DNA of 64,000 nt, taken from the NCBI GenBank assembly GCA_903839535.1, contig CAIMCT010000153.1, forward strand, positions 1 through 64,000. The letters run 5' to 3'. The position numbers were made by a program, and so were the translations under genes. Under the pieces are notes generated by a model, which was not told the origin of the DNA, searched no databases, and saw only the letters and a program-made list of their open reading frames with translations. This document shows, in pieces, positions 22,416-33,862 of this stretch (positions are counted from its first letter, which is position 1; each line of letters begins with the position of its first letter). The DNA is from an uncultured Desulfobacteraceae bacterium. Its GTDB lineage: Bacteria; Desulfobacterota; Desulfobacteria; Desulfobacterales; Desulfatirhabdiaceae.

Positions 22416-22612
22416 AGGCCGGTGAAATCAGAAAGTTGACTCCTGAAGAAATGGAACTGAAAGTTGCCAGTATGCAGCAGGAATTGTTCAATCTGCGATT
22501 TCAGCACGAAATTGGTCAGCTTGAAAATCCCAAAAAGTTAATGTTTATCAAACGGGATATCGCAAGACTAATGACCATAAAGAACGAATTTAGGATGTCA
22601 CAAGACAGCTAA
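22412..22612 (+). CDS. rpmC: 50S ribosomal protein L29
   Basis: [56 protein letters not shown]. Confidence 0.96.
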   Translation: MKAGEIRKLTPEEMELKVASMQQELFNLRFQHEIGQLENPKKLMFIKRDIARLMTIKNEFRMSQDS

Positions 22613-22615
22613 CCC

Positions 22616-22897
22616 ATGAACTCAAAAGAGAACAGCAACATGAAAACTCGAGGAATGAGAAGGCAGATGGTTGGAAAAGTCATCAGTAACAAAATGGATA
22701 AATCCGTTGTTGTTCAGGTTGAAAGGCTTGTAAAGCACAAGGTGTATCATAAATTTGTAAAGCGCCGTGCAAAATTCGCCGCCCATGACGAAACCAATGC
22801 CTGTAGTATTGGCGATAAGGTATTGATTACTGAGTCCAGACCCATCAGTAAAACTAAAAGATGGCGCGTTAGTGAAATCGTCGAAAAAGCCATTTGA
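22616..22897 (+). CDS. rpsQ: 30S ribosomal protein S17
   Basis: [40 protein letters not shown]. Confidence 0.96.
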   Translation: MNSKENSNMKTRGMRRQMVGKVISNKMDKSVVVQVERLVKHKVYHKFVKRRAKFAAHDETNACSIGDKVLITESRPISKTKRWRVSEIVEKAI

Positions 22898-22918
22898 TGA
22901 TAAAGGAAGGCAAAGAAG

Positions 22919-23287
22919 ATGATTCAGTCAGAGACCCAATTAACAGTGGCGGATAATTCTGGAGCCAAGACTGTTTACTGTTTGAAAGTATTAGGCGGTT
23001 CCAGAAGACGGTATGCAAGTGTTGGCGACGTAATCGTCGTGTCTGTTAAGGAAGCCATCCCCAACGCCAAAGTAAAAAAAGGGGAAGTTTTAAAGGCTGT
23101 TGTCGTTCGTACAAAAAAAGAAATCAGAAGACCGGATGGCTCGTTTATCAGATTCGACGATAATTCCGCTGTACTGATTAATGCTAACCAGGAACCTATC
23201 GGAACACGTATTTTTGGCCCGGTGGCCAGAGAGCTTCGATTAAAACGTTTCATGAAAATTATTTCACTGGCTCCAGAAGTCCTTTAG
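22919..23287 (+). CDS. rplN: 50S ribosomal protein L14
   Basis: [44 protein letters not shown]. Confidence 0.98.
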   Translation: MIQSETQLTVADNSGAKTVYCLKVLGGSRRRYASVGDVIVVSVKEAIPNAKVKKGEVLKAVVVRTKKEIRRPDGSFIRFDDNSAVLINANQEPIGTRIFGPVARELRLKRFMKIISLAPEVL

Positions 23288-23316
23288 AAATACACTGTCT
23301 GTCGGAGAAGCTGCTC

Positions 23317-23673
23317 ATGCTAAGAAATACATGTCACTTGAAAAAAGATGAAAATATATGTCATTTGAAAAAAGATGATAAAGTAAAAGTAATTACCGGC
23401 AAAGATTCTGGTAAGATCAGTAAGGTGTTGAAAGTTAATCGTAAAAAATGTCGCGTTTTGATCGAAAGCGTTAATATCGTGAAACGACATACTAAACAGA
23501 GCGCAAAAAACAGACAGGGTGGCATCGTTGAGAGTGAAGCGCCGATTCATTGGTCAAATGTTCTGTTGATGTGCAATAAATGTATGATGCCGGTGCGGCT
23601 CAAAATCAAAAGCCTCGACGATGGTAAAAAAATTCGGGTATGTCGAAAATGCAACGAATTCATTGATAAATAG
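23317..23673 (+). CDS. rplX: 50S ribosomal protein L24 (N-terminus tandemly duplicated)
   Basis: [49 protein letters not shown] zinc motif; [17 protein letters not shown] duplication. Confidence 0.95.
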   Translation: MLRNTCHLKKDENICHLKKDDKVKVITGKDSGKISKVLKVNRKKCRVLIESVNIVKRHTKQSAKNRQGGIVESEAPIHWSNVLLMCNKCMMPVRLKIKSLDDGKKIRVCRKCNEFIDK

Positions 23674-23695
23674 GATCGTTTGCTGGAGGATTATC

Positions 23696-24235
23696 ATGTC
23701 TCAGTTGAAAGAATACTACGGAACGGAAGTTGTCCCCAAGTTGGTTGATACCTTCCAATACAGAAATAGGATGGAAATTCCAAAACTTGATAAGATTGTT
23801 CTGAATATGGGTTTGGGTGAAGCCATTCACAATATCAAGATTATGGATTCGGCAGTTGAGGAACTGAAAGCTATTTCTGGTCAGAAGCCGGTCATTACCC
23901 GATCTAAAAAATCGATTGCTGCTTTCAAGCTTAGAGAAAATATGCCTATTGGATGTATGGTCACATTGCGGCAAGACCGAATGTACGATTTCTTTTATAA
24001 ACTGGTAAATGTGGCGCTTGCGCGGGTTCGCGATTTTAAAGGAATCTCCGGAAAAGCCTTTGATGGAAGAGGCAATTATACCCTCGGCATTAAAGAGAAC
24101 ACCATTTTCCCAGAATTGAGTTATGATACGATTGATGTGATCAAGGGGCTGAATGTTACGGTTGTCACAACTGCGAAAACTGATAAAGAGGGCAAAGAGC
24201 TTCTGAAACTTTTAGGCATGCCATTTCGAAATTAA
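23696..24235 (+). CDS. rplE: 50S ribosomal protein L5
   Basis: [44 protein letters not shown]; start refined to ATG after ggagga. Confidence 0.97.
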   Translation: MSQLKEYYGTEVVPKLVDTFQYRNRMEIPKLDKIVLNMGLGEAIHNIKIMDSAVEELKAISGQKPVITRSKKSIAAFKLRENMPIGCMVTLRQDRMYDFFYKLVNVALARVRDFKGISGKAFDGRGNYTLGIKENTIFPELSYDTIDVIKGLNVTVVTTAKTDKEGKELLKLLGMPFRN

Positions 24236-24291
24236 TAATGATTGCAGCTCAAAAAGTGCTAAGTGATAACTATTTATAAGGGGAGGATGAA

Positions 24292-24477
24292 TTGGCAAAA
24301 AAATCGCTGATGAATAAGGCATTGAGAGTTCCTAAGTTCGGGGTCAGGGCGTATAACCGGTGTCCAATGTGTGGGAGGCCCAGAGGATTTATTCGAAAGG
24401 TCGGGATATGCCGGATTTGTTTTAGGAATTTAGCCTCTCAAGGCTCTCTTCCTGGCATAACCAAATCGAGCTGGTAA
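24292..24477 (+). CDS. rpsN: 30S ribosomal protein S14, zinc-binding type
   Basis: [61 protein letters not shown]. Confidence 0.97.
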   Translation: MAKKSLMNKALRVPKFGVRAYNRCPMCGRPRGFIRKVGICRICFRNLASQGSLPGITKSSW

Positions 24478-24530
24478 CAGTGCAGGGTTTATGAAAATTC
24501 AAATATTGCAAAATGTTATGGGAGAAAGCA

Positions 24531-24929
24531 ATGGCGATTAGTGACCCAATTGCAGATATGATTACAAGGATTCGAAACGCTGGAAAAGCAAAATTCACCA
24601 GTGTGGATATTCCGGGTTCGAAGCTGAAAGTCGAGCTGGCCAAAGTGTTGAAAAACGAGGGCTATATTCGAAACTATAAGTTCGTTAAGGATGAAAAACA
24701 GGGTATATTGCGAGTTTACTTAAAATATGCCCAGGGAAACACGAACGCTATCTATGGACTGGAGCGTGTGAGTAAGCCCAGCAGGCGGATATATACAAAG
24801 GGTAAGGATATCAAGCCTGTTCTGAATGGACTAGGCATTTCCATTCTTTCGACTTCAAAGGGAATATTGACCGACCGACAAGCTAGAAATGAAAATATCG
24901 GCGGAGAAATTCTCTGTAAAATATGGTAG
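24531..24929 (+). CDS. rpsH: 30S ribosomal protein S8
   Basis: MAISDPIADMITRIRNAGKAKFTSVDIPGSKLKVELAKVLKNEGYI. Confidence 0.97.
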   Translation: MAISDPIADMITRIRNAGKAKFTSVDIPGSKLKVELAKVLKNEGYIRNYKFVKDEKQGILRVYLKYAQGNTNAIYGLERVSKPSRRIYTKGKDIKPVLNGLGISILSTSKGILTDRQARNENIGGEILCKIW

Positions 24930-24944
24930 GATGAGGAGTAATAC

Positions 24945-25484
24945 ATGTCCAGAATAGGTAAAAAGCCGATCATGATTCCCGATAAAGTCCAGCTTTCCCT
25001 TGCTGGTAGCCAGATCACGGTTCAGGGCGAGAAAGGGAAATTGACCCATTCACTTCATCCATCTGTTGAATTGCGGGTAGATGGTGGAGTCGTTACAATC
25101 ATTAAAAAAGATGAAGGTAAAAAAACGGACGCTCTCCAAGGGTTGACACGAAGTCTGGTCGCCAATATGGTAACCGGTGTCCATGCTGGGTTTCAACGGA
25201 ATCTGGAGGTAAACGGGATCGGATATCGCGCTTCAGTCAGTGGCAATGTATTGGTGATGAGTCTTGGGTATTCTCATCCGGTCAATTATGATCTACCCGA
25301 TGGTATCAGCGCCTCGGTCGATAAGAGCAACGTGATTACGCTTTCTGGTATAGACAAAGAACTTCTTGGCCGAACTGCCGCAACGATCCGACAATTTAGA
25401 TCTCCGGAACCTTATAAGGGCAAGGGGATTAAATACGCAGAAGAGCGTATTCAACGAAAAGCTGGAAAGACAGGGACTAAATAG
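24945..25484 (+). CDS. rplF: 50S ribosomal protein L6
   Basis: MSRIGKKPIMIPDKVQ...; C-terminal EPYKGKGIKYAEERIQRKAGKTG. Confidence 0.98.
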   Translation: MSRIGKKPIMIPDKVQLSLAGSQITVQGEKGKLTHSLHPSVELRVDGGVVTIIKKDEGKKTDALQGLTRSLVANMVTGVHAGFQRNLEVNGIGYRASVSGNVLVMSLGYSHPVNYDLPDGISASVDKSNVITLSGIDKELLGRTAATIRQFRSPEPYKGKGIKYAEERIQRKAGKTGTK

Positions 25485-25555
25485 CAAGTGAATGAGAGTG
25501 CAGTTTCTTGAACGACCTGCTGAACAAGTTGTAAACTGATAAAGGAATAAACAGG

Positions 25556-25924
25556 ATGAGTTCAGTTGATGAAAAAAAACAAGCGCGCTTAAAACGAAAG
25601 CAGAGAATTCGAAAAAAACTTTCTGGCACATCCGAGCGCCCGAGGCTCTGCGTCTTTCGCAGTGCAAAGCATATTTATGCCCAAATTATTGATGATTCGA
25701 AAGGGCTAACGATGGTGGCCATATCTACCCTTGATCCGGCTGTAAAAGTTCTGGACAAATTTGACAATAAAGTCGCAAAAGCGGTTTTTATTGGAAAATT
25801 GCTCGGAGAAAAAGCCGTCAATATGGGAATTAAAAAAGTCGTTTTTGATCGCAACGGGTTTCTGTATCATGGTCGGGTTAAGGCGGTCAGCGATGGCGCC
25901 CGTGAAGCCGGTCTAGATTTCTGA
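25556..25924 (+). CDS. rplR: 50S ribosomal protein L18
   Basis: [40 protein letters not shown]. Confidence 0.97.
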   Translation: MSSVDEKKQARLKRKQRIRKKLSGTSERPRLCVFRSAKHIYAQIIDDSKGLTMVAISTLDPAVKVLDKFDNKVAKAVFIGKLLGEKAVNMGIKKVVFDRNGFLYHGRVKAVSDGAREAGLDF

Positions 25925-25941
25925 TCGAAGGAGGAATACAC

Positions 25942-26439
25942 TTGTTCAAACAAGATAATGTCGACAATCAACTGATTGACAAGGTCGTTCATATCAACCG
26001 GGTTGCAAAAGTTGTGAAAGGCGGGCGTAGATTCAGCTTCAGTGCTATCGTTGTCGTTGGTGACGGGAAGGGTAGTGTCGGATACGGCCTGGGAAAAGCA
26101 GGTGAAGTTCCGGAGGCGATTCGAAAAGGCGTCGAGCAGGCCAAAAAAAACATGTGCAGTGTTCCTTTGATCGAAGGCACTATCCCCTATGAGATTCTGG
26201 GGAGGTTCGGTGCGGGCAAGGTTTTTCTGAAACCCGCCGCCAATGGGACGGGTTTGATTGCCGGCGGTGCAGTTCGTGCTGTACTGGAAGCTGTCGGGGT
26301 TCAGAATATACTGACCAAGTGCATGGGATCAAATAATCCGCACAATGTGGTCAAAGCGACTATTGAAGGCCTTAGAAAACTCCAAAGCCGCGAGCAGGTA
26401 GCAGCAAGACGGGGTAAACGGGTGGAAGAACTCTATTGA
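25942..26439 (+). CDS. rpsE: 30S ribosomal protein S5
   Basis: [53 protein letters not shown]. Confidence 0.98.
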   Translation: MFKQDNVDNQLIDKVVHINRVAKVVKGGRRFSFSAIVVVGDGKGSVGYGLGKAGEVPEAIRKGVEQAKKNMCSVPLIEGTIPYEILGRFGAGKVFLKPAANGTGLIAGGAVRAVLEAVGVQNILTKCMGSNNPHNVVKATIEGLRKLQSREQVAARRGKRVEELY

Positions 26440-26450
26440 AGGGAAAAGCG

Positions 26451-26633
26451 ATGTCCGGTATCCTTACGGTTAAACTGATTAAAAGTATGATTGGCAGGCC
26501 AGAAAAACACAGAAAAGTGCTAAGAAGCCTGGGATTGACAAAAATAAACCAGGCGAAAGAACATGCGGATACCCCTTCAATCAGGGGGATGATCAATACC
26601 GTATCTCACCTGGTGAAAGCCGAGGAGAAGTAG
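26451..26633 (+). CDS. rpmD: 50S ribosomal protein L30
   Basis: LTVKLIKSMIGRPEKHRKVLRSLGLTKINQ. Confidence 0.95.
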   Translation: MSGILTVKLIKSMIGRPEKHRKVLRSLGLTKINQAKEHADTPSIRGMINTVSHLVKAEEK

Positions 26634-27077
26634 ATGAGCTTAAATGAATTGTCCCCAGCGATTGGAGCCAGAAAAGATCGTAAAAGATTGGGAAGAGGCA
26701 TGGCCTCCGGCACGGGTAAAACCTCAGGGAAAGGGGCCAAGGGACAGAAAGCCCGTTCTGGCGGCGGTGTGAGGCCAGGATTTGAAGGTGGTCAGATGCC
26801 GATCCATCGCAGACTGCCTAAACGAGGATTTACCAATATCTTTAAAAAAGTCTATGCCATCGTCAATTTGCGTGATCTTGCTGTGTTTGAGACTGGTGCG
26901 GTCGTTGATGAAGCCAGCTTGATTCAGCGAGGAATTGTCAAGGGCAAATTTGACGCTATCAAGGTTTTGGCAAATGGCGAAATTACCTCTTCGATTACCC
27001 TGATGATAGGGCATATCAGTATGGGGGCGAAGGCAAAAATTGAAGCTGCAGGCGGAACCGTCGAGGTAACAGCATGA
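26634..27077 (+). CDS. rplO: 50S ribosomal protein L15
   Basis: [50 protein letters not shown]. Confidence 0.98.
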   Translation: MSLNELSPAIGARKDRKRLGRGMASGTGKTSGKGAKGQKARSGGGVRPGFEGGQMPIHRRLPKRGFTNIFKKVYAIVNLRDLAVFETGAVVDEASLIQRGIVKGKFDAIKVLANGEITSSITLMIGHISMGAKAKIEAAGGTVEVTA

Positions 27078-28390
27078 TTGGTGGCGGGTTTCAGAATCTT
27101 TTTAAAATTCCTGAGCTAAAAAAACGTGTACTGTTCACCCTATGCTTGCTTATCGTTTACCGTATTGGGGTTCATGTTCCGGTTCCTGGAATTGATGCAG
27201 TGGCTTTGGCCAGTTTCTTCGCCAAAGCCAAGGGAACAATACTGGGTCTCTTTGACATGTTCTCCGGAGGCGCGTTGGAGCGATTGTCCGTTTTTGCTCT
27301 GGGCATTATGCCGTATATTAGCGCATCCATTATTCTTCAGCTTCTTACCGTTGTTGTGCCGCACTTGGAACGTTTGTCCAAGGAAGGTGAGCAGGGGCGG
27401 AAAAAGATCACTCAGTACACGCGGTACGGTACGGTTGTTTTGAGCATTATTCAGGGGTTTGGTATCAGCGTTGGTTTGGAGAGTATGATGGCTCCCGGCG
27501 GCGCGCCGGTTGTCCTTGTTCCAGGATGGGGTTTTCGCCTCTTAACCATGATCACTCTTACTTCCGGAACTGCTTTTATCATGTGGCTGGGGGAACAGAT
27601 CACGGAAAGAGGGATCGGCAATGGTATTTCACTGATTATTTTCTCTGGAATTGTGGTTCGAATTCCAAATGCGATCTCCAATTCGTTCAGGTTGCTGTCA
27701 ACAGGCGAACTCAGTATTTTCCCGTTGCTGTTACTAATTGTACTGATGGTTGCAGTGATTGGCTTTATTGTTTTTATCGAACAGGGTCAGCGACGTATTC
27801 CGGTACAGTACGCCAAACGGGTGATCGGCAGAAAGCTTTACGGTGGTCAAAGCACCCATCTTCCACTTAAGATCAATACTTCAGGGGTTATACCGCCTAT
27901 ATTCGCTTCTTCTATCATCATGTTTCCGGCAACTATAGCCAGCTTTATCAACGTTGATTGGATTCAGAGCGTGGCGGGGGCTATTAAACCTGGGAATTTT
28001 TCCTATGAGCTGCTTTTTGTTGGATTTATATTTTTCTTCTGCTACTTTTATACCGCTGTTACGTTTAATCCCGTTGATGTTGCAGAGAACATGAAAAAAC
28101 ATGGTGGGTTTATTCCCGGAATACGGCCGGGAAAAAGGACAGCCGATTATATTGACCGGGTTCTTACCCGCTTGACATTGGGCGGTGCTTCTTATGTGGC
28201 TGCCGTATGCGTTCTTCCTTCAATTCTTATTTCAAATTTTAATGTTCCGTTTTATTTCGGTGGCACTGCTTTGATGATTGTGGTCGGCGTTGCCATTGAC
28301 ACGATGTCGCAGATGGAATCTCACATGCTGACGCGACATTATGAAGGATTCTTGAAAAAAGGCGGTGGTCGATTAAAGGGAAGAACTTAA
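27074..28390 (+). CDS. secY: Preprotein translocase subunit SecY
   Basis: [30 protein letters not shown], multiple TM helices. Confidence 0.98.
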   Translation: MIGGGFQNLFKIPELKKRVLFTLCLLIVYRIGVHVPVPGIDAVALASFFAKAKGTILGLFDMFSGGALERLSVFALGIMPYISASIILQLLTVVVPHLERLSKEGEQGRKKITQYTRYGTVVLSIIQGFGISVGLESMMAPGGAPVVLVPGWGFRLLTMITLTSGTAFIMWLGEQITERGIGNGISLIIFSGIVVRIPNAISNSFRLLSTGELSIFPLLLLIVLMVAVIGFIVFIEQGQRRIPVQYAKRVIGRKLYGGQSTHLPLKINTSGVIPPIFASSIIMFPATIASFINVDWIQSVAGAIKPGNFSYELLFVGFIFFFCYFYTAVTFNPVDVAENMKKHGGFIPGIRPGKRTADYIDRVLTRLTLGGASYVAAVCVLPSILISNFNVPFYFGGTALMIVVGVAIDTMSQMESHMLTRHYEGFLKKGGGRLKGRT

Positions 28391-28417
28391 TTATTTGCGT
28401 TAGCGGGGTTAATGTGT

Positions 28418-28636
28418 ATGCCTAAGGAAGAAGCGATCAAAGTTGAAGGAAAGGTGCTTGAGACCCTTCCGAATGCCATGTTTAAAGTCGAGTTGGAGAA
28501 TAAACATCAGATACTCGCGCATATTTCCGGGAAAATGCGAATGCATTTCATAAAAATACTGCCTGGAGATAAAGTGACGGTCGAACTGTCTCCATATGAC
28601 CTTACCCGGGGCAGGATTACTTACAGATCCAAATAA
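28418..28636 (+). CDS. infA: Translation initiation factor IF-1
   Basis: [70 protein letters not shown]. Confidence 0.97.
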   Translation: MPKEEAIKVEGKVLETLPNAMFKVELENKHQILAHISGKMRMHFIKILPGDKVTVELSPYDLTRGRITYRSK

Positions 28637-28707
28637 TTATTATCCCTGAGGTACTGGAAATAGTTATGATTCCATAGATAGACCGCGGGGAACAGGAGCG
28701 AAGCTTA

Positions 28708-28821
28708 ATGAAAGTAAGGGCATCAATTAAAAAAATATGCAGCAAGTGTAAGATAATTCGTCGTAAACAGGTTTTACGCGTCATTTGTGAAAATAAGCGA
28801 CATAAACAAAGGCAGGGATAG
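28708..28821 (+). CDS. rpmJ: 50S ribosomal protein L36 (37 aa, absent from the ORF track)
   Basis: [37 protein letters not shown]; canonical infA-rpmJ-rpsM position. Confidence 0.96.
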   Translation: MKVRASIKKICSKCKIIRRKQVLRVICENKRHKQRQG

Positions 28822-28835
28822 AGGAGGATTTAGCT

Positions 28836-29216
28836 TTGGCTAGAATTGCTGGTGTAGATTTACCGAAGCGTAAACGGATTGAAGTTGGGCTCACCTATAT
28901 TTTTGGAATTGGGCTGACCACATCAAAAAGCATCCTGAACAGACTGAACATAAACCCGGACACAAAAGTAGATCAGCTTTCAGATATAGATGTCAACAAT
29001 ATCCGAAAAATTATTGACAGCGATTTAAAAGTTGAGGGTGAACTCCGGACCCAAATATCCATGAGTATTAAGCGTTTGATGGATTTAGGATGCTATCGTG
29101 GGCTTCGTCATCGAAAATCGCTTCCGGTACGGGGTCAACGGACCAAGACCAATGCGCGTACCCGTAAAGGGCCTAAACGGGCTGCTGTCAAAAAGAAAGT
29201 TGCAGCTAAAAAATAG
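28836..29216 (+). CDS. rpsM: 30S ribosomal protein S13
   Basis: [26 protein letters not shown]...[16 protein letters not shown]. Confidence 0.98.
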   Translation: MARIAGVDLPKRKRIEVGLTYIFGIGLTTSKSILNRLNINPDTKVDQLSDIDVNNIRKIIDSDLKVEGELRTQISMSIKRLMDLGCYRGLRHRKSLPVRGQRTKTNARTRKGPKRAAVKKKVAAKK

Positions 29217-29245
29217 GGAACCATAGGAAACAGGGGCTTTAATCA

Positions 29246-29632
29246 ATGGCAAAAAGAACCCGTATCAAGAAGAAAGAAAAGAAGAACATATCCAGTGGGG
29301 TAGTTCATATTCAGTCCACTTTTAACAATACGATCGTTACGATTACCGATCCGGTTGGCAATGTTCTGTCGTGGTCCAGCTCTGGTGTCCAGGGATTTAA
29401 AGGTTCTCGAAAGAGTACGCCTTTTGCTGCGCAACTAGCTGCTGAGGATGCTGTTAAAAAAGCAATGGAATATGGTATGAAAACTGTTGAGGTATTTGTT
29501 AAAGGACCCGGCGCTGGACGTGAGTCCGCTCTTCGATCTTTGCAGTCTGCTGGATTTAATATTGTTTCAATCAAGGATGTTACGCCAATCCCGCATAATG
29601 GCTGCCGACCACCTAAAAGGCGGCGCGTATAG
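29246..29632 (+). CDS. rpsK: 30S ribosomal protein S11
   Basis: [56 protein letters not shown]...PPKRRRV. Confidence 0.98.
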   Translation: MAKRTRIKKKEKKNISSGVVHIQSTFNNTIVTITDPVGNVLSWSSSGVQGFKGSRKSTPFAAQLAAEDAVKKAMEYGMKTVEVFVKGPGAGRESALRSLQSAGFNIVSIKDVTPIPHNGCRPPKRRRV

Positions 29633-29682
29633 TTTGTGCTGTTTTGACGTTATAGAGTCAACTGGATATAAAGGAGGATGAC

Positions 29683-30312
29683 TTGGCAAGATATATTGGT
29701 TCGGTATGCCGGCTATGCCGACGCGAAAATCTGAAACTCTTTTTGAAAGGGGATCGATGCTATTCAGACAAATGTGCTTTCGATCGCCGCAGTTTCCCCC
29801 CTGGGCAACATGGGCAGCGAAGAGGCAGGAAAGTCTCTGACTACGGTATCCAGCTTCGTGAAAAACAAAAAGTCAAACGCATGTATGGGCTGTCAGAAAA
29901 ACAGTTTCATCTGTTTTTTGAAAGGGCCGAACATCAGAAGGGTATAACAGGATCGAATCTGCTGATAATGTTGGAAAGGCGGCTGGATAATGTCATATAC
30001 CGACTTGGTTTTACGAATTCCAGAACTCAGGGAAGGCATTTTGTCAGACATGCCCATTTTAAGGTCAACGGGACCAGGGTTGACATTCCATCATTTTTGG
30101 TTAAGGTCGGGGATGTTATTGAACTTCGGGAGTCCAGCAAAGAGATCAAGGCGATTAATGACTCTCTTGAGGCTGTAGTCAGAAGAGGCGTACCACAGTG
30201 GCTTGAATTAAAAAAAGATGTATTTACTGGCAATGTTAAAGGATTGCCGGTCCGCGAGGACTTGACCATGCCAATTCAGGAGCAGCTTATTGTCGAACTT
30301 TATTCAAAATAA
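29683..30312 (+). CDS. rpsD: 30S ribosomal protein S4
   Basis: [69 protein letters not shown]. Confidence 0.98.
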   Translation: MARYIGSVCRLCRRENLKLFLKGDRCYSDKCAFDRRSFPPGQHGQRRGRKVSDYGIQLREKQKVKRMYGLSEKQFHLFFERAEHQKGITGSNLLIMLERRLDNVIYRLGFTNSRTQGRHFVRHAHFKVNGTRVDIPSFLVKVGDVIELRESSKEIKAINDSLEAVVRRGVPQWLELKKDVFTGNVKGLPVREDLTMPIQEQLIVELYSK

Positions 30313-30402
30313 GCGTACTTCTCGGAGTTTATCAACTGTCGTGCTATGTTCATCAGCAATTAATATCTGAGAATCCTCTGAAAACAGTCTGGAGAAATCA
30401 TA

Positions 30403-31431
30403 ATGCCAACCAATGAACTTATGACAATCAACTGGCAAAATTTGGTTATGCCGGGAAAGGTTCATGTTACAAGCTCGCCGGTGTACGGCAAGTTTGTTTG
30501 CGAGCCTCTCGAAAGAGGATTTGGAATCACAATCGGGAATACCCTTCGACGTATATTACTCTCTTCTTTGCACGGTGCTGCTATCGTATCTGTTAAATTT
30601 GAAGAAGTGATGCATGAATTCAGCGTCATTCCTGGTGTTCTGGAAGATGTTTCTGAGATTATTCTGAATCTTAAATCTGTGCGGGTCAAGGTAAAGGAAG
30701 CAGGCCCTCATACGATTCGTATCCAGCGATCTGGAGAATGCATAGTTAAAGCCGGTGATATAATCAGTGAGGATGGACACTGTGCAATTCTGAATCCGGA
30801 CTTGCACATTGCTACCTTATCCGAAAAAGCGACGCTGAATATGACGATGACCGTAAGGCTGGGTAAGGGTTTCGCATTATCTGAAGTCAATAAGGACATG
30901 AATGAGCCGGTCGGGACCATTCCGATTGATTCTGTGTTTTCGCCGATTAACAAAGTGGTTTATGTTGTTGGAAATGCCAGGGTTGGTCAGCGAACCGACT
31001 ACGACAAATTGACAATGGATGTCTGGACTGATGGAAGCGTTCTTCCCGAGGATGCAGTATCTTACGCTGCCAAGATCATGAAGGAGCAACTGTCTAAATT
31101 TGTCAATTTTGATGAACATTTGATTCCACCCACCGCGGATCCGCCGACAGGTCCCACTGATCCGCGATCTAAAGAAATTGAAATAAATCTGCTCAGAAGT
31201 GTCGAAGAACTTGAGCTTTCCGTTCGCAGCGCCAATTGTTTAAAAAATGCTGATATTTTTCAAATTTATCAACTTGTCAGTAAAACTGAAGCTGAAATGC
31301 TGAAGACAAAAAACTTTGGCCGCAAGTCATTAAACGAAATCAAAGCGGTTCTGAGTGAAATGAAACTATCTTTGGGGATGAAGCTGGAAGGTTTTAATAC
31401 TCCTGAGGATGATACACAGCAAGGAGAGTAA
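30403..31431 (+). CDS. rpoA: RNA polymerase subunit alpha
   Basis: [31 protein letters not shown]; alpha-[45 protein letters not shown]. Confidence 0.98.
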   Translation: MPTNELMTINWQNLVMPGKVHVTSSPVYGKFVCEPLERGFGITIGNTLRRILLSSLHGAAIVSVKFEEVMHEFSVIPGVLEDVSEIILNLKSVRVKVKEAGPHTIRIQRSGECIVKAGDIISEDGHCAILNPDLHIATLSEKATLNMTMTVRLGKGFALSEVNKDMNEPVGTIPIDSVFSPINKVVYVVGNARVGQRTDYDKLTMDVWTDGSVLPEDAVSYAAKIMKEQLSKFVNFDEHLIPPTADPPTGPTDPRSKEIEINLLRSVEELELSVRSANCLKNADIFQIYQLVSKTEAEMLKTKNFGRKSLNEIKAVLSEMKLSLGMKLEGFNTPEDDTQQGE

Positions 31432-31439
31432 ACAGGGCT

Positions 31440-31934
31440 ATGAGACATGGAAAAGCCGGATTAAAATTAGGACGTTCAAGCAGCCATCGTAAAGCGATGT
31501 TCAGAAATATGGTCACGTCCTTGTTTAAGTACGATCGCATTACGACAACGGATGTTAAGGCAAAAGAACTTAAACGATGGGCCGATGATCTGATCACTCT
31601 GGCAAAACGTGGCGATCTTCATGCTCAGCGCCAGGCGCTTGCGATCATCACTGAAAAAGAAGTCGCCTATAAGCTTTTTAATGAGGCTGCCGATCGTTAT
31701 GGCGATCTTCATGGCGGTTACACGACCACCGCAAAAATAGGAAACCGTCCTGGTGATTCGGCTCCTATTTCCGTTATCGAGCTGGTTGCCAGAGGAAAAA
31801 GCATGCCGCTTCAGCCTCGATCCCGTAAGTCCGCCAAATCGGACGAAACCAAAAAGAAGGCCGAAAAAACGAAAGAAGTATCGATAGAAAAACAGGTACC
31901 TACAGTTCCGGAGACGCAAACGGAAAATGCATGA
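31440..31934 (+). CDS. rplQ: 50S ribosomal protein L17
   Basis: [49 protein letters not shown]. Confidence 0.97.
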   Translation: MRHGKAGLKLGRSSSHRKAMFRNMVTSLFKYDRITTTDVKAKELKRWADDLITLAKRGDLHAQRQALAIITEKEVAYKLFNEAADRYGDLHGGYTTTAKIGNRPGDSAPISVIELVARGKSMPLQPRSRKSAKSDETKKKAEKTKEVSIEKQVPTVPETQTENA

Positions 31935-31993
31935 TTATTGCTGTGTTCTGCGCTGAATCTTTTTTTATAAAATCTTTTCGACATCCATATTTT

Positions 31994-32030
31994 AAGGGTT
32001 CCGAGCTTCTTTAGCTCAGTACCCTTTTTT
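31994..32030 (+). terminator. Rho-independent terminator after rplQ
   Basis: aagggttccgagcttctttagctcagtaccctttttt: imperfect stem plus T-run. Confidence 0.8.
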
Positions 32031-32180
32031 ATTGTTAGTTGCAATAAAATGAGACATCATGACCATGCTTTAGTAGCTGAAAGATGATGAATGGTTTTGC
32101 AGTTGCTTTATGGTAAGTGTTGTTCATTTTAGTCTTTGGTGGTTGGAATTTTTTGCCGCCCTTGGAAAGGATTACTCAAG

Positions 32181-33092
32181 GTGACGACTTCAAAATTGAT
32201 GGACATGACTGATGCCATATCCCGATGGGTGGTGGATGGATGTTCCGTTGCAATCGGCGCGAATCTGGAAACCGCCATTCCTTTTGCGGCGGGGCATGAG
32301 ATCATGCGTCAGGAGAAGAGGAGACTGACCCTGATTGGGCCGATATCCGATATCCTTTTTGATCAGATTATTGGCGCCGGATGCGTCCAGCGCGTTCAGG
32401 CTGCCTGGGTTGGTAATGTGATTACTGGCGTTGGATATAACTTTCGTCGGGCCGTGGAACAGGGCCAGATCAATGTCGAGGACCATTCAAATTTGACTAT
32501 TTCGATGGCTCTTCAGGCCGGGGCGATGGGCGTGTCTTTCTTGCCGTCCCGAACCGCCCTGGGCAGCGATCTGTTTGCGACAAACCCTGGATTGAAGTTT
32601 GTTACATGCCCGTTTACAAGTCAAAAACACGCAGCAATCGCCGCTATTGTTCCTGATGTAGCTATTGTTCATGTTCAACGATCGGATTTATTCGGCAATG
32701 CCCATGCTTGGGGCAATATGGGGATTACCCGCGAGGCCTGTCTCTCAAGCCGGAATGTGATTCTGACTGCGGAAGAAATTGTGTCCACCGAAATGATCAC
32801 TCGCGATCCCAATCGCATTCTGACACCCGGATTCAAGGTCAGCGCCGTAGTTCATGCTCCATGGGGAGCCCACCCCTCTCCGATGCCTGGATATTATAAC
32901 CGGGACCATGCTGTTTTTTTGGACTACCAGACTCAAAGCCGAACCCCGGAGCTGTTTGCGTCATGGATGAATCAATGGGTTCGCTCCATTTCTTCGATTC
33001 ATCAGTATGCTGAAACACTGGGGGATGCGTATTTGTCGCGACTTTCGATAACCCATCATGACTATTCGGAGCCTGTTGATTATGGATACTGA
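32181..33092 (+). CDS. Glutaconate-type CoA-transferase, alpha subunit
   Basis: CoA-transferase family I pattern VQRVQAAWVGNVITGVGYNFRRAVE...MALQAGAMGVSFLPSRTALGSDL; start placed at GTG 32181 (ORF opens at 32136). Confidence 0.8.
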   Translation: MTTSKLMDMTDAISRWVVDGCSVAIGANLETAIPFAAGHEIMRQEKRRLTLIGPISDILFDQIIGAGCVQRVQAAWVGNVITGVGYNFRRAVEQGQINVEDHSNLTISMALQAGAMGVSFLPSRTALGSDLFATNPGLKFVTCPFTSQKHAAIAAIVPDVAIVHVQRSDLFGNAHAWGNMGITREACLSSRNVILTAEEIVSTEMITRDPNRILTPGFKVSAVVHAPWGAHPSPMPGYYNRDHAVFLDYQTQSRTPELFASWMNQWVRSISSIHQYAETLGDAYLSRLSITHHDYSEPVDYGY

Positions 33093-33855
33093 TTCGGTCT
33101 ATACCCGATCTGAGTTGATGGTTGCCGCCGCGTCCCGTCAAATAGCCGATGGGGAGGTTGTATTTGTTGGCATGCGGCTTCCGCTTCTGGGTTTTCTGGT
33201 GGCCAAAAGTCTCAGGGCTCCGAATGCCGTTGGAGTTTATGAGCTGGGAATCATCCGCGACACTGTAGCTTCGGAACCTATACTTACGATGGGTGACCTG
33301 CCAAATCTGTACAGGTCTCAGTGGTTGGCGGATACTCGGGATACTATGTCGCTGCTGCAGCAGGGGCTTGTGGATGTCAGTTTTATTGGCGGTGCGCAAG
33401 TGGATCGATTTGGAAACTTGAACACCACTTTGACAGGCAGTTCCGTAAACATTACAACCAGGCTTCCGGGCAGCGGGGGGGCCTGTGACTTGGCATGTCT
33501 GGCGCACCGCCATATCATCATCATGGCCCATGAGAGGCGTCGGTTTATGCCTAGGGTGGATTATATAACCTCCCCCGGATATGGAGATGGCAAGGGCTGG
33601 CGCGAGTCGGTTGGTTTGATTCGCGGCGGGCCGTCTGCCGTCATCACCACAATGGGAATATTCGCTTTTGATCATGAAACTTGCGAAATGGTGCTTACTT
33701 CACTCCATCCCGGAGTCACTGTGGAAATGGTGCAAGAACAAACCGACTGGCCAGTGCGCATTTCAACGGAACTATCTCAAACGCCCTTACCTACCCACCA
33801 GGAGCTTTCCACCCTGCGCCGATTCGATCCGAATGGATACTGGACAGGCAAATAG
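33082..33855 (+). CDS. Glutaconate-type CoA-transferase, beta subunit
   Basis: VDVSFIGGAQVDRFGNLNTT...GSGGACDLACLAHRHIIIMAHERRRF; overlaps the alpha subunit. Confidence 0.82.
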   Translation: MDTDSVYTRSELMVAAASRQIADGEVVFVGMRLPLLGFLVAKSLRAPNAVGVYELGIIRDTVASEPILTMGDLPNLYRSQWLADTRDTMSLLQQGLVDVSFIGGAQVDRFGNLNTTLTGSSVNITTRLPGSGGACDLACLAHRHIIIMAHERRRFMPRVDYITSPGYGDGKGWRESVGLIRGGPSAVITTMGIFAFDHETCEMVLTSLHPGVTVEMVQEQTDWPVRISTELSQTPLPTHQELSTLRRFDPNGYWTGK

Positions 33856-33862
33856 AAATCTT

